Shown: positions 1 to 11,956 of the stretch, in pieces | Layout of the letters: each line of letters opens with the position of its first letter | How positions within the stretch are numbered: position 1 is the stretch's first letter | Assembly (NCBI GenBank): GCA_010015675.1 | Contig: ML977043.1 | Span: 87,338-151,337 of the forward strand | DNA: 64,000 nucleotides | DNA from: Byssothecium circinans | Lineage: Eukaryota; Ascomycota; Dothideomycetes; Pleosporales; Massarinaceae | Direction: 5' to 3' | Notes under the pieces: model-generated | What the model saw: the letters and a program-made list of their open reading frames with translations, nothing else | Told to the model about the DNA's origin: nothing | Databases searched by the model: none | Translations under genes and position numbers: made by a program

Positions 1-579
1 GGGTAGGTAGAAAAGTAGGTGTAAATAGATGTGCTTGGCAAAAAGCGCGTTGAGCGTGGTGGTTGCGTTGAGCCTAGTAGCACTACCGAGCGAAGCGAGG
101 TAGTGCGTGGCGCGAGTAGTGGTACAGTCTTTTAGAGTCCTTTAAAGATTAGAGAAGCTCGTGCTCGTAAGTAAGTAAGAGCATGTTAAGAAGCTAAAGA
201 AAAACTCTAAAAAGCTGATAATAAAGAGCTTAAGGTATAAGCTGCCTTGTATAAAAAAAAGATCGTAGAGGAGAAGCGTGTGGGTCGTGAAATAGCCAAA
301 GTTGAGAGGGAGAAGGAGAAGGAAAGGAAGGCTGCAGAACGAGCTGAAATTCAGCGCAAGAAACAGTAGGAAAAAGAGGCTGCAACCGCCTAAAAATCTC
401 TACAATTGTCCCAAAGAGGCAAGAGGGCAGCCTCACAGAAGGCTGGGCCAAAGGCAAAGCGTGCGCGGGTTGCGCACGCTGTTGAAGGTGGTGGTGGAGG
501 TGGTGAGCCTGCACCAAGCCCTCCACCAAAAGTCAACTCTCGCGGGCGAAAAATTAACCTTCCAAAGAAATTCAAATAG
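1..579 (+). pseudogene. RIP-decayed pogo/Tc1-mariner transposase, C-terminal end
   Basis: One reading frame (codons starting at position 1 modulo 3) ends at a TAG at 577-579. It encodes a Lys/Glu-rich coiled segment, a Gly-rich linker and a final SRGRKINLPKKFK-like tail. That layout is typical of the C-terminus of fungal DDE transposases of the pogo/Fot1/Molly group. The frame carries at least seven internal stops (near 133, 172, 187, 208, 238, 367, 391). All are TAA or TAG in contexts that fit CAA or CAG glutamine codons hit by CpA-to-TpA change, the signature of RIP. The catalytic part would lie upstream, outside the window. Bases 1-120 are not obviously coding and include an 8-bp stem (80-87 with 99-106). 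The family call rests on composition and tail motif only. Confidence 0.65.
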
Positions 580-1358
580 TACAAATTAATCGCAAGCATC
601 TAATTACTACTCCACCACAAAATCTCGTGATAATAGCTACTGTGGGCGACAGTATAATCTCACTTTTATAGTGGCCGGATGGGTGGCTGGGTGGGCGCAT
701 CACCGAGGTGGGCGGATCGCCGAACCCGACGTTAACGGTTGCGGAAAAGCCCGCGCATTAATACACAGTATTGACACTTTGCCGCGCGTCTTCATCCCGA
801 CTTCTCCACTTCATCCCAACGTCTCTCTTAATACCGTAGCTTTCCTTTCTCAAATCACCAAGCGCTCATTACGGAGTATTGCGGCCCGACAGCTGAAAGT
901 TGGCTGAATCTTCACCCGTCCACAATGAAAGAAACTGGAAGAGAACAGTCGCATCCGCCACTGCCCGCAAATCCGGAAACTTGAGACACCATTTCTCGAT
1001 GATTCCAGGGGATGTGAAGGAAAAGAGGATCGGCGCCGTGGGAACATGGAAAAAATACTGGAACCTCGCTTTATTTAAACAAGAGCTAGACTGCTCAGGG
1101 GCATTCGGTGCGACGGAGGCATGGCATTCGACCAAAGGCGTCATTGTTCCTCATTCGCCCAACGTTGCAATTCTCGTCTCGTCTTTCAACATCTTCACGA
1201 AACGCTGGATTATTGGTAATTGAGTCAGACGAGGCTGCATACGCCTTCACAATTGTTTTTGTTTTCTCGGTTGCGTCCGACTTTTACGTAACTGGAAGAA
1301 CGCTTTGGCCCAGTAGATCGCTTTTCTAGTCCATCAACACCACTACAAAAGCATCGCC
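580..1358. other. Gap between transposon relic and PRM10-like gene
   Basis: No gene is supported here. The stretch at about 640-730 is G-rich with repeated GTGGGCG words and may be the non-coding 3' end of the pogo-like element. I could not pair it with a second terminal repeat because the element's other end is outside the window. The remainder serves as the upstream region of the next gene. Confidence 0.4.
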
Positions 1359-3558
1359 ATGTCTGCAAAACCCTCCCTCTATCATCCAATCCAGCGCCTT
1401 TGGACTCATAGCCTGTCAACCAACACGCCAGGCATGTCTTCCGATCATGGCACCGAACATCCACACGAAATGGAAGATTTATCGAATGGATCAACGCTCG
1501 CAGCTCCTTCGGCATCAAGACGGCGAGTTCGCATCAACAGCTCGGCTGCCGAAATCCCAAGGCCGCGATCTACGAGCGCCAGTCATGCTGAAGATGTGGA
1601 ATCACAGCACATCTCGACCAAATTGAGCACAGATGCAGAAGCCGACGAATTACTCGCAGCTCATCGAAGTGGTACGGCTCCGTTGCCAAGCGTAGCTCCA
1701 GCGGATCATGATGAATGGTCATATGCTGGAAATTCAAACGGAGGGCTCCTTCATTCGCTTCTCCAAGCCTACCGTAAGTCTTGTGATCACATAGTGCATA
1801 TCTGACAACTAACTGTATCGACAGAGAACCCTGTGGTAGACACACCGTCCGATGCTAGCATTACACCACCACGATTCCCGGAGCCTGCAAGCCAGCCTGC
1901 TTCATCTGGAACGCAAACCCCACGAACTAAAAAGAAGTGGTACGCTTATGAGAAAGAAAACCGGTCTCAGGAAACTCTAGCAACATTGATCGGAGCGGCA
2001 CAAGCTCTCACCACTCAAGCAAATCCACAGACCACACCACCTCGACGGCGCGCTCACCATCGACGAACCTCAAGCAATCCTATCTTGTCCAAGATCTGGA
2101 AGGCGAAAGAAGAGCAAGATATCAAGATCAAGTTGCATGTGGCCACCATCCTCCGACGCCAGGTAAGAACATCCGGTATTAAACATCAAATCACGAAACA
2201 TGAGCTAATATAAGCGCAGCAATATATAATCCGAATGTGCCGTATGACTCCCAGTTCTCAATGAGCATGAAACAAATACTGACTTCGTGCATCTAGGCGC
2301 ATTGATGCTATTCGGAGCTCCAACCCATCGACTGGAGGAGTACTTGGCCACTACTGCCCAAGTCTTGGATATCAACAGCCAGTTTCTGTACATTCCTGGT
2401 TGCATGATAATGTCCTTTGATGATCCTTTGACCCACACAGCCGAAGTCAAGATTGTGCGCACAGCTCAGGGCGTCAATCTTGGGAAGCTCAAGGACACCC
2501 ACGAAATCTACAAAGAGGTGCTCCACGACGTCATCCCCTTAGACGAGGCGCTCGAGCGGCTAGACGAGGTCATCAATGCGAAAGATCGACACCCTGTCTG
2601 GCTCTGTGTTCTCATGTATGGACTGGCCAGTACCGCCTGTTCATGTTTCTTCAAAGCTCGGCCTATCGACTTCCCTATAATACTAGCGCTTGGGTGTTTG
2701 TTGGGCTTCTTGCAGCTAGTTGTAGCCCCGATGAGCAAGACCTATAGCACAGTCTTCGAGATCAGCGCAGCCATCATGATGACGTTCCTTGCGCGAGCCA
2801 TTGGAAGCATTCGAGGGGGAAGCATTTTTTGTTTCTCCGCCTTGACGCAGTCGGCCATAGCAATGATCCTCCCGGGCTGGCTCGTACTCAGCTCAGCTCT
2901 AGAGCTTCAATCGAAGGCCATTGTTCCTGGGTCGATACGGCTTGTGTTTGCTATCATCTACAGTCTGTTTCTTGGGTATGGCATCACTGTTGGCACTGCA
3001 ATCTATGGCGCAATCGACTCCAAAGCTACGAACGACACGCAGTGTCGCGACCCGCTTAGTGACAAGTGGAATTTTCTCTTCGTCCCACTCTACATCTTCT
3101 TCACTTGCTTCACAGTTCAAGCAAAGTATAAACAGATGCCCGTCATGATTGCAATCGCCCTGACGGGATATGTCGTCAACTATTACGCCAATAAGAAGTT
3201 CACCGCCTCGGCACCGATTGCCTATACCTTCGGTGCTTTCGCCGTTGGAGTCTTAGCCAATCTCTACAGCCGGCTTAGACACGGAGTCGCTGCAGCTGTG
3301 CTTCTACCCGCCGTCTATGTGCAGGTTCCAGGAAGTCTCGCGTCTAGTGGAAGTATCAACACAGCTCTCCAGACTGCATCGTCCTTGATCCGAGGTGGCA
3401 ACGACACGTCAACAACCCAAGACTATGTGAACGCCATCAGCTTCAACGTCGCGGCTTCGATGATTCAAATCGCCATCGGCATCACTGTGGGGCTCTTCAT
3501 GAGCTGCCTGGTGGTGTACCCATTAGGCAAGAAACGTTCCGGCCTCTGGACCCTTTGA
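1359..3558 (+). CDS. PRM10/ThrE-like multispanning membrane protein
   Basis: Four exons (1359-1773, 1825-2162, 2220-2241, 2297-3558) give 678 aa. The first ~250 residues are polar, Ser/Thr-rich and probably disordered. Exons 3 and 4 begin the conserved ThrE/DUF1212 domain with ALMLFGAPTHRLEEY followed by FLYIPGCMIMSF. Many hydrophobic helices follow up to the C-terminus, so the protein is an integral membrane protein. The family includes yeast pheromone-regulated membrane protein 10 and bacterial ThrE-type amino-acid exporters; the fungal substrate is unknown. Exon 3 is only 22 nt. It was placed because it alone joins the frames and gives QYIIRMCRALMLFGAPTH, the expected start of the domain. 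Introns carry GTAAGT, GTAAGA and GTATGA donors. The start is the first ATG after upstream stops; an in-frame ATG at 1434 is an alternative. Confidence 0.88.
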
Positions 3559-4811
3559 GCTCCGACACTCCGTTCCATCCTCCAGTCATTCAACCCTCCG
3601 GCATTTTTCCATTACGGTCTACATCAACATATTTGCATCATAAGGGCGCAGCATTGCAGGCGTTAAAAGTATTTCCCTCCCCCGCATGTGACTAATTGCC
3701 GGCCTAGAGCCGGTTGCTGTACGGCATGAGTGCCATTAGAGAGCATGTAGCGAAAAGAGATGGATTTAATATTGCCAACAGCGAAGTGATGATGCTGTGG
3801 TGTGGTGTGGTGTGATGAAATGATTGGTGAGTGCTCACAAATATGTCGTGCCACCGCGACCGTCTCGAACAACTCACCAGGTCGTCTTTGGCCATTTCTA
3901 GTCTTCTAATACCCCACCCTAAATGCTAGAGCAACACTTTGCCCCAGCATCGCAATTGCCGACAATATTAAAGCAGCGCAAGGCGACACTTTACTACCCA
4001 GCTATACCCGCATCCACGGGCGACATAGACCCATCGAATGCGCGACCACCCGCTCCTTACATGCCTTTTACTCCGTGACGCAGCACCAACATGTGCTTAG
4101 TACCTTCAGCATTCTAATCTACAAAGACGTTGGTCACACTTCACTAACAACGCAGCACTGACCATTTATTACGATGCTTTTTGTCGATCTGTACTAGCCT
4201 AGATAATCAATTAATACAATCAAACTCTTGTCAAAATCCCCCCCCAACAATGACCTTTTGACGAATACGAGCAAAGCCGAACCTTTCTCTATGAGCTAGC
4301 CGAGTGCGTACCTGAACTTCGTATCCCAGCCCGCAGATTTAAGTTCAGTTCCGACACCATGTGTACGAGGTCGCAGCTCCTCGACGATAGCAAAAAATCG
4401 CTGTGGCTTCCGTTAACGTCTAGCTCCATCCACGACCCTAAGTTCCTTTCATCTAACAACACTATGGAAAACTACTTCACACCCATCCCCTCATCATCCT
4501 CGAATCACCCACGCAATGCACGCCGAACACCAACACTGACTCCTCCCGACAGAAGCATCTCCAATCACAATATACCAACGTCAACATGGCCCAGCCATTA
4601 CTACCACTCCAAGACCGACTACCTTTTCCCCGCGCCCACGAATTTAAGTCAAACACCACTTCATCGATACGGTTTCACGAAAGACGTGATACAGACGTAA
4701 CCTCATGGAAAATGGCAACGCAGCGCACCCTCAACTTCAACACAAAGAAAGTCCCTTAGACAGCCGACCCTTATCGAGTGCTGGGCCCAATCAGCTGCCA
4801 GGAGCATACCG
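3559..4811. other. Intergenic region
   Basis: I see no gene. At 4711 a 15-codon reading frame starts MATQRTLNFNTKK and then stops. It resembles a short PCNA-binding-like N-terminus and could be a lost or alternative first exon of the downstream gene, but no convincing splice joins it. A homopolymer of nine C lies near 4240. Confidence 0.3.
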
Positions 4812-5665
4812 ATGATTCATGCCCCTTTGACACCAATCGCAAAGGCAAAGGGCAAAGCACCAGTCCGAGCCCCAAACACGACCTCAAAACCGCGCAACAG
4901 CAAAGCCAAAGGCAAAGGCAACTCTCCAAGCGACGGCCCCAAACAGTCCACGCTCCCCTTCCCCACCACCAAAAAACGACCTGCGTCCTCGCCCACCATC
5001 CCCTCCACGCCACCACGCTTCAAGAAACCCAAGCCCCCGCGTACCCTCACCCTCTCCGACCACCGCAAAACATGGAAAGCATGGCAAAAGGCGCACCAGA
5101 TCCCCGAGTCTGTCATAGAAATCGGCCTCGAAGAGACTGCCCTCAACGTAACGCAGTCGAAGCTCGTGCTTGGTCTGAACGCCGAGGAGTTGAAATGCTT
5201 ACCGCATGCATCACTGCCGAATCCGGTTAATGGGGACGAGTATGCGGCGATGCGGATGTATCGGTGGGGGGACTTGGTGGGGTTAGCTTGTTGGAAGGAG
5301 GCTGTTCTGCGTGGAATTTCGGTGGGTGAGGGGGACGAGGGGGCGGGTGAGGGGGAGGAAGAATTGGTTAGGAAAGGGAGGGTATTGTTTGAGGAGAGAG
5401 AGGGGTGAGTATTATTTTTAGTCAAGTTTCTTCAAGGTGGTGAGTTGATGGATAGATGGTAGATGTTGGGCGGATGATAGGGTGCTGATAGCAAACAACT
5501 AGGCCTCTGGAAACGATAGTGGCGAGGAAAAATGTAGAGTATCGGGAAAGGCTGGCTGAGAAGGCGAGGGCGAAGATGAAGATGGGGCTGGGGCTGGTGG
5601 GGAGTGCTCAAGACTCTGCTTCTTCATCTTTAAGTCAGAGTCAAAGTCGGAGAGATGATTGGTGA
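4812..5665 (+). CDS. Small basic protein with PIP-like motif and XPA-C-like region
   Basis: Two exons (4812-5404, 5503-5665) joined by a GTGAGT..CTAG intron give 251 aa. Residues 1-75 are Lys/Pro/Ser-rich and contain KQSTLPF, a QxxLxF motif resembling a degenerate PCNA-interacting box. Residues ~80-240 contain a region whose order of elements matches the DNA-binding C-terminal domain of XPA: a VTQSKLVLGLNAEEL segment (compare the ITKTxAKxxYxL element), then a YAAMRMYRWGDLVGLACW helix. After a Gly/Glu-rich insert comes a charged ARKNVEYRERLAEKARAKMK helix. The protein ends in a Ser/Gln-rich tail. This suggests a nuclear DNA-repair-type protein, but the match is a by-eye fold comparison with no search behind it. 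There is no XPA zinc finger. The start is the first ATG in frame. Confidence 0.6.
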
Positions 5666-8600
5666 CGCTGTAGGAGGTGGTACACCTGCGCTTGCATACC
5701 GTGGTATTTGGTGGCAGCACTGCCTTGAGTGAGCAAGAGGCTGAATATCCTAGTCTTATAGTCTTACCTTCTAGTTCTATTCTATGAACTCGAGGGAAAC
5801 AGCTCGTAGTTCGCCTATCGTTGACGTATAGGTGCAGGCAGCAAAGCCTGCATTCAAGCTGTCAAAACATACGATTCATCCCTTTGGACCTTTTGAATAA
5901 GGGCGAAGGTAAATGTAGCTAAGGAACACCATACGCAACGCCATCCTCTAAAAGCCCAAGCTACCTACTACGCTACTGATTCAGACAAACTCTCTCGAGC
6001 ACGGAAACAGATAATGCAAGTAAAATGCCCTTGCAGTACTTTGAATGACGCTTGTTCAATTGAAGTCTTGCTAGATCTAGTATACGTTTGAGAGATAACG
6101 TGTTGGACTAGTACTGTAGCTATGAGCAAAGGAAGAACAGGGGTTCGAATGGAAAAGAAAAGCGCTGTTGAGATGGACAGAGAAGGGAGTGTCTAGTTCT
6201 CAATCATATTTAAAGGATAACGTGGTAGACCAGCTAGTGCTGCTAAAGCCATAGTGAAAACAAAAAAAAAAAAAACGAGAAATTTAAGGGTAAAGAAGCT
6301 GTGAGAAGGGGATAGAGAAGGATGTTTAAGATTACTATAGTTTCTCATTCTTGCGTATAAAATCCTTTTAGGTTCGTGTTCAGTATGGTTATAATAATAA
6401 GTGACTTGACTGTTGTTAGACTTGAGTGTCGTTACTTTGATGATTCATGGTGTACGTACTACAATATATCCAGTATTAGACTGCAAGCCGACTTGGACTA
6501 GAAGCTTGTTGAATAGCAACAACAATGCTACAGGTTGAACGGGGTATATCCTTATTAACACCTCACACTCACACTCAACCCCTCGACCTAACTCACACCC
6601 CCACACTCGCCGCAGACCCTATCTCCGCGAAAACCCACTACACCACATAGTTCCAAAAGATCAAGAATCCAAGAATTGCTGACAAAGAACCCCCTTCAAG
6701 CAAAAACACAACACTTAAAAGAGAAGCCAGATGCCCCAGCACCAAAACGACCACCAAAATCAAACCCCCCTAAGAATAAATACAAACCAGACACTCCTGC
6801 ACCCCGTCTACAATTTCGCCCAAGACCCAAGAAAAAGACACCAGAACCAACAAAGACACAGAGAAAACCCAGAATTACTAGAAAAAAGATAGGAGTGCGG
6901 GTGCAGGAGCAGGTGCAGAGACGTCACCTACCACCCACTCACTCACCTTAGCTACCTACCAAATGACCCAGCATATGCATTTCAAACTACCTAAATACCT
7001 AAATCTACCGTACATAACCGAAAGAATTAAAGAAAACAAGCAAACCCACTAATACGCGATGGGAGGGATATCTCACGCTCAAGCACACTCACAAAATCCC
7101 ACAGAGTACCGTGGTACACTTTCCATTCCTCCCAAGTCAAGTCCCCTCCTACCCAGGTATGATTATTATTAATGGTACGGTAGATAAAGGTAGACTGACT
7201 AACCTTCCGAGGGAGTCCGGTCGATCAGTTGGTTAGTCCTGCCTGCATAGTTCAGTACACAGCCTACACAGCCTCCTCGTATCCCCTCTCACCCCTCCCC
7301 CTCACCCTGTGCCGAAGTCGCCAAAAGAAAATAATGGCCGAACGGAAGTCTATTCCCCAACGCACCGCAGATCCACACACATCATAGCATTCGTTCGACA
7401 CTTGAAAAAGCTAAAACGTCTTGCGGCGCCGAGCCCCAAGTCCTTGTCCTACGTACGCGCAGCCCTTCTCCTCCAAACCAGTAGATAGTAGTGTCCAACA
7501 TGTCCTAACTCCCGGCTCCCAGCTCCCGACTCCCAGCTCCCAAGAACTAAGAACTTAGAGGCGCGGCAGCGTCCATGTAATGGCACGTGGTGGAGTTCGA
7601 GTTCGGCTATACAGTACATGCACCCAGGTTTCCAAGGTTTGTCTTTCTTGGCTGCGGGTGTCCCGGGAGAGGAAGGATGATGCATGCATGCCTGCATACT
7701 TGGGTGTGACTTCCTTTTAACTTCTCGGTCTATTATCGTAGTATCTATCGGTACGTGAAACGGACACGAACTGGCGAAGTACCGGTGGTGGCATGCAATA
7801 CGAATCGTGAGGGGTGGTTGAGGAGTCTCGGTGTTTTTCGCGCGAGATATATTATACCTATACTATACCTATACTATACATCTCACGTATACGAGACATT
7901 ATTGCAAGGTAAGCAAGCCTTACCGCCGTAAGCCGGGACGTAAGCGCAGTTTGGAACTTTCGCAATGATTGGTGCAGACACTCACACTGTAGGGAATAGA
8001 GTAACCACCTCGTCATAGTGTGCATGATGCATTATCTCAAAAGGTACTGTACCCATCCGGCGGAGCCTGGTCGTCAGGAGGCTTAAGTATGCGTTTGCCG
8101 TCCATCATCGTGGAGCTGACTTTGTGAGATTTTGGGGTGTGAGACTGAGCTTGTTGTCAATGCGGAGTATGATGACTGGTGCTGGGTGGGTCCTTCAAAT
8201 TTTTGGATGCAGTTGATTTGAACCTGCGTCTTTCCATCCCCATGCCCTCTCAGCCCGCGCGCTGATTCACCCACACGAAACACAACACACCAACCCGCAC
8301 ACCAGGAACCGGAGCAACCTGGGAACGAATCGCTCGTGCCCACCCGCGGACCCGTATGCACAATGAGTAACATTTCTCGCATTCACCCAGATGGAAAACG
8401 CCTTCGTCTCAAGATCGTTTGGGGGCGACATGCGGCTTCAGCCGTCCGCCGCCATGTGCACCACTGAGATCAAGATCGTGTTGCACTTGATCGCGACCTA
8501 CAATCTCACCATTCACTCAACCCCTGCATGACTGTGCCTCATGGCTGCTTATGCAGAATCAATAAGTAAACACCCAATGCAGAACGGAAAGCGTCGCTTG

Positions 8601-10134
8601 GATAATCAACAGTAGATTGCCACGCGGCGATTACCATGCATGCACGATATGGCTGGCTGCGAGCGCGACAAGAACGCCGTAGTGCAACAGGTCGACTATT
8701 CCGTACTCTGGTAGGTACTCCGTAGAAGGGACAGATAATAACTGTTGACATGCTCGGCGCGGCGCGACACTATTATTATTCGACCGAGGGGAAGATCCTT
8801 GCATAGTTGGAATGAGATGCGCGCTGCGCACGGCTCCACGTGTAGACTTTGTACGTAAAACAGGTTGCTGGTTGTTGACAAGCGCCCCGTCGTCCGGGTC
8901 CAGCATTGTCCATCTCATCACCACCGAAGGCCCAAGCACCAATTCTAGCTGACTGTGCCACAGACGCCCCGAAAACCATCGAGGCAAGATTGCAATATGT
9001 ACCTAGAAGGTCGAGCCCAGGCTTGGTCAAATGGGGGCATGCTGGGATCCGCGTTCCCTTCTTCCGCGTCAGTAAGCGCGAGGGCAGGGTTGCGAGCGAA
9101 TTGGAGCGGCCCCGTCTTCCATTTACCCGACGAATGTTCGTGCCAGACTGGGCAGCGGCGCTCCGTCAGCGGGAGAGGCGAGGTGGAGGCAGCAGCCAAT
9201 TTGCCCGCGGGGGAATGCATGCAAATTGGCAAAAGTTGGGAGACGTCGGGAGAGGAGCGCTAGAAGACAGCTAAGGTCCTTGATTTGTCTCCGCTCCGCG
9301 AGCCAGGACGCGGGGTGGGGGGCCCACCGACGCAATGGGTGACAAAGGAAAAAATCCAAACACCAAACGCCTGCATCGTGAAGTGGGAAAACGCATTCTT
9401 TTCTGCTCGTTTTTGGGGCTTTTGTGGGTGCCGGGATTCGCGGGCGTATCTTGGGGTAAAGCTTATGAAGTCGGTCGGCTGAACGTGCACACCCGAAATC
9501 CTTCGCTGTCGTTATCCCGTAGGTACGTGTATTCTAGGGCGCTCTGCCAAGGGCTTGGGTGGCTTTTTTCTGCGGGCGCAGAGATAACGCCCAGCCGTTT
9601 TTTGGACGCCGTCCCGTCTGTTCGAGAACCTGACTTGCCTGAAGGAAGGCCTTGGCCCGATGCTCCAAGTCGTGATCGCAGGTGCTCACAAAAGGCGTGG
9701 AGGAGGACTCGTAGAGTGCGTCAGATGCAATTTGCAATGGCTCACTGGTGGTGTCAGTAACTTTTGACAAAGCCAGGGGGGAACTGTTCAGCAATGTCAA
9801 AATGCATTCGCAACGTTGTACAGCGTTGAGTAGGGCTACTGAGGGGCGTGTCTGGGCTGTCCGGCCGGTCCGTTTTGGGTGCGCGATAGAAGCCACGCTC
9901 GGGCGCACCATAATCCGTCCAACCATCCCCACGGGGTCCCGATGGACAATAAAAGAAATCCCGGTAAATCTCTGGCAGGGAATGCAGGTGTCAGACTGGC
10001 GTTTGCGGACAAAGGTCTGTGCAAATGCGCGCGGCGGTTGTTCGCCCAACCTATAGATACCCCCCCCGGCTGCCTCCCTTGGACGTTTGGTTGCCCCCCT
10101 CAAAAGTGTCGCTTTCAAAATCTTCTTTCTCACA
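5666..10134. other. 4.5-kb gene-poor region
   Basis: No reading frame here looks like a gene. The part at 5700-6560 is rather A+T-rich and holds a diverged direct repeat (GATAACGTG words near 6095 and 6215), a 13-A run near 6263 and a possible solo LTR (listed separately). The part at 6560-6960 is C/A-rich low-complexity sequence. Short tandem words occur near 7508-7545 (CTCCCAGCTCC type) and 7850-7880 (CTATAC type). The last kilobase is G+C-rich and upstream of the MFS gene. Confidence 0.5.
6411..6560. repeat. Possible solo LTR fragment
   Basis: A 150-bp A+T-rich block begins TGTTGTTAG and ends TTATTAACA, so its ends are short inverted repeats of the TGTT..AACA type seen in Copia-like LTRs. 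It contains TTGTTGAATAGCAAC, which resembles LTR sequence of fungal retrotransposons as I recall them. No matching 5-bp target duplication flanks it and no second LTR is visible, so the call is weak. Confidence 0.25.
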
Positions 10135-11956
10135 ATGGCCGACGAAAAGAGAGACCTCGCCGTTGCTGAGAAGCAGGACGCACTTGCAAGCTCGCTGGAG
10201 AGCACTGGCACCAGGTCGCCCGCAGAGTACGATGACCTTGCTGACCCCGACGTTGGCAAGACGGACGAGGAGCGCGCTCGCCTTGTACGACTTCTTCCTT
10301 CACCTTCGCGTCGACGTTGAGACTGACCCTTGGCAGGACAAAGCACTCGTCCGCAAGATCGACCTTTGGCTCGTTCCATGGCTCTCGCTGCTGTATCTGC
10401 TTTCCTTCTTAGACCGTAGGTAAACTCCTGCCTACAACGTGCGCTGAACACTTCACGTGGCTCTAAGACTTTGGATCTCCCCCCTTAGAGTCAAGACGAA
10501 GCGTACTAGCACCCCTCTGGATGAAGCTTTCTAACGTTGTACCCCTACTTAGGTACCAACATCGGCAATGCCCGTGTCGCAGTTCCTGTCGGCATGGAGA
10601 AGAGCATCCACATGGTCGGCCGCGACTACAACAATGCCCTCACCATTTTCTTCATCTCCTACGCGGGTGCCGAGCCGCTCACCAACATCCTCCTCAAGCG
10701 CTTCTCGCCCCGCTATTTCTTCACGGGAATCATCTTGCTGTGGGGCGCCATCATGACCGTCATGGGCTGTGTGAACAACCAGGCTGGTCTTCTTGCTTGC
10801 CGTTTCTTCCTCGGTCTGGCTGAAGCCGGTCTCTTCCCTGGAGTCAACTACTACCTTTCGTACGTTTTCCCCGTGGAGCTCATGGTAACAAAGAGCTGAC
10901 TAAGAGTAGCTGCTGGTATCGACGTCAGGAGCTCGGCTTCCGTGCCGCTTTGTTCTTCTCCGCGGCAGCCTTGGCTGGTTCCTTCGGTGGCTTGCTCGCG
11001 GCTGCCATCTCCAACATGCATGGTACAGGCGGGTACGAGGGATGGCGTTGGATTTGTAGGCGCTCCTCTTTGCCCCTCTAATCACCCAACTAATTACTCC
11101 AGTCATTCTCGAGGGTCTCATGACCGTCTTTGTCGGGATCTTCTGCTACTGGATGGTCTTCGATTTCCCGGACACTGCTCGTTTCCTGACCCCCGACGAG
11201 AGGCTCCGCGCCCAACGACGTCTGCGTGCCGACAACCAGACCCGCGCCGAGGAGGAGAAGATCAGCCGCAAGTACGTGTTCCAGGCTGTCAAGGACTGGA
11301 AGACCTGGCTCTTTGCCCTGCAATACATGGGCTGTCTCTGCGCCCTGTACTCTTTCTCGCTCTTCCTTCCCACCATTATGGTTGGCATGGGTTATAAGGG
11401 AAACCGGGCTCAACTCATGTCTGTTCCCCCGTATGCCGTCGCCGCTGCCATGACTGTCTTCATTGGCTGGCTCGCCGACCGCACGAAATGGCGTGGATAC
11501 TGCAACATGGCCGTGGCGCTCATGGGCTGTGTCGGTTTCGCCATGCTACTCGGGAGCAAGAACGTCCATGTCCAGTACGCCGGTACCTTCCTGGGAGCCG
11601 CCGGAATTTACCCCACGGTTCCCAATACTCTCTCGTGGGCCTCCAACAACGTCGAAGGCTCGCTGAAGCGCGGTGTCATGGTGGGAATAGTTGTCGGCTG
11701 GGGAAACATGAACGGTGTCGTCTCATCGAACATTTACAATAAACCAGACTCGCCGCGCTACCTAACAGGACACGCCATTGTCTTCGCGTACATGTTCGTC
11801 TGCTTGTTCGGAGGATCTGTTGCCACACACATCCTGTTGAAGCGCGAGAACAAGCTCCGAAAGGCTGGCAAGCGCGACAGCTGGATCGAGGGAAAGTCTG
11901 CTCAGGAGATTTTCGACTTGGGCGACAGGCGCCCCGACTTTATCTACACCACGTAA
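10135..11956 (+). CDS. MFS transporter, allantoate permease (DAL5-like) family
   Basis: Five exons (10135-10284, 10337-10415, 10553-10859, 10910-11055, 11103-11956) give 511 aa, the usual size of the anion:cation symporter family of the major facilitator superfamily. The N-terminus is acidic and cytosolic. TM1 reads VRKIDLWLVPWLSLLYLLSF and is followed across an intron by LDRTNIGNARV, the family hallmark. Later helices include FFISYAGAEPLTNILLKRFSPR and GLAEAGLFPGVNYYLS, then CWYRRQELGFRAALFF. Substrates of relatives are organic anions and vitamins such as allantoate, nicotinate, biotin or pantothenate; none can be chosen here. Donors are GTACGA, GTAGGT, GTACGT and GTAGGC, and each junction restores a conserved motif. 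Confidence 0.9.

Noticed and set aside
4817..5425. 202-codon minus-strand frame
   Set aside because: Antisense shadow of the supported XPA-C-like gene.
6676..6951. Lys/Pro-rich 91-codon frame
   Set aside because: Low-complexity A/C-rich DNA, no conserved features.
9534..10451. 305-codon minus-strand frame over the MFS promoter and first exons
   Set aside because: It overlaps well-supported MFS coding sequence and has no recognisable domain.
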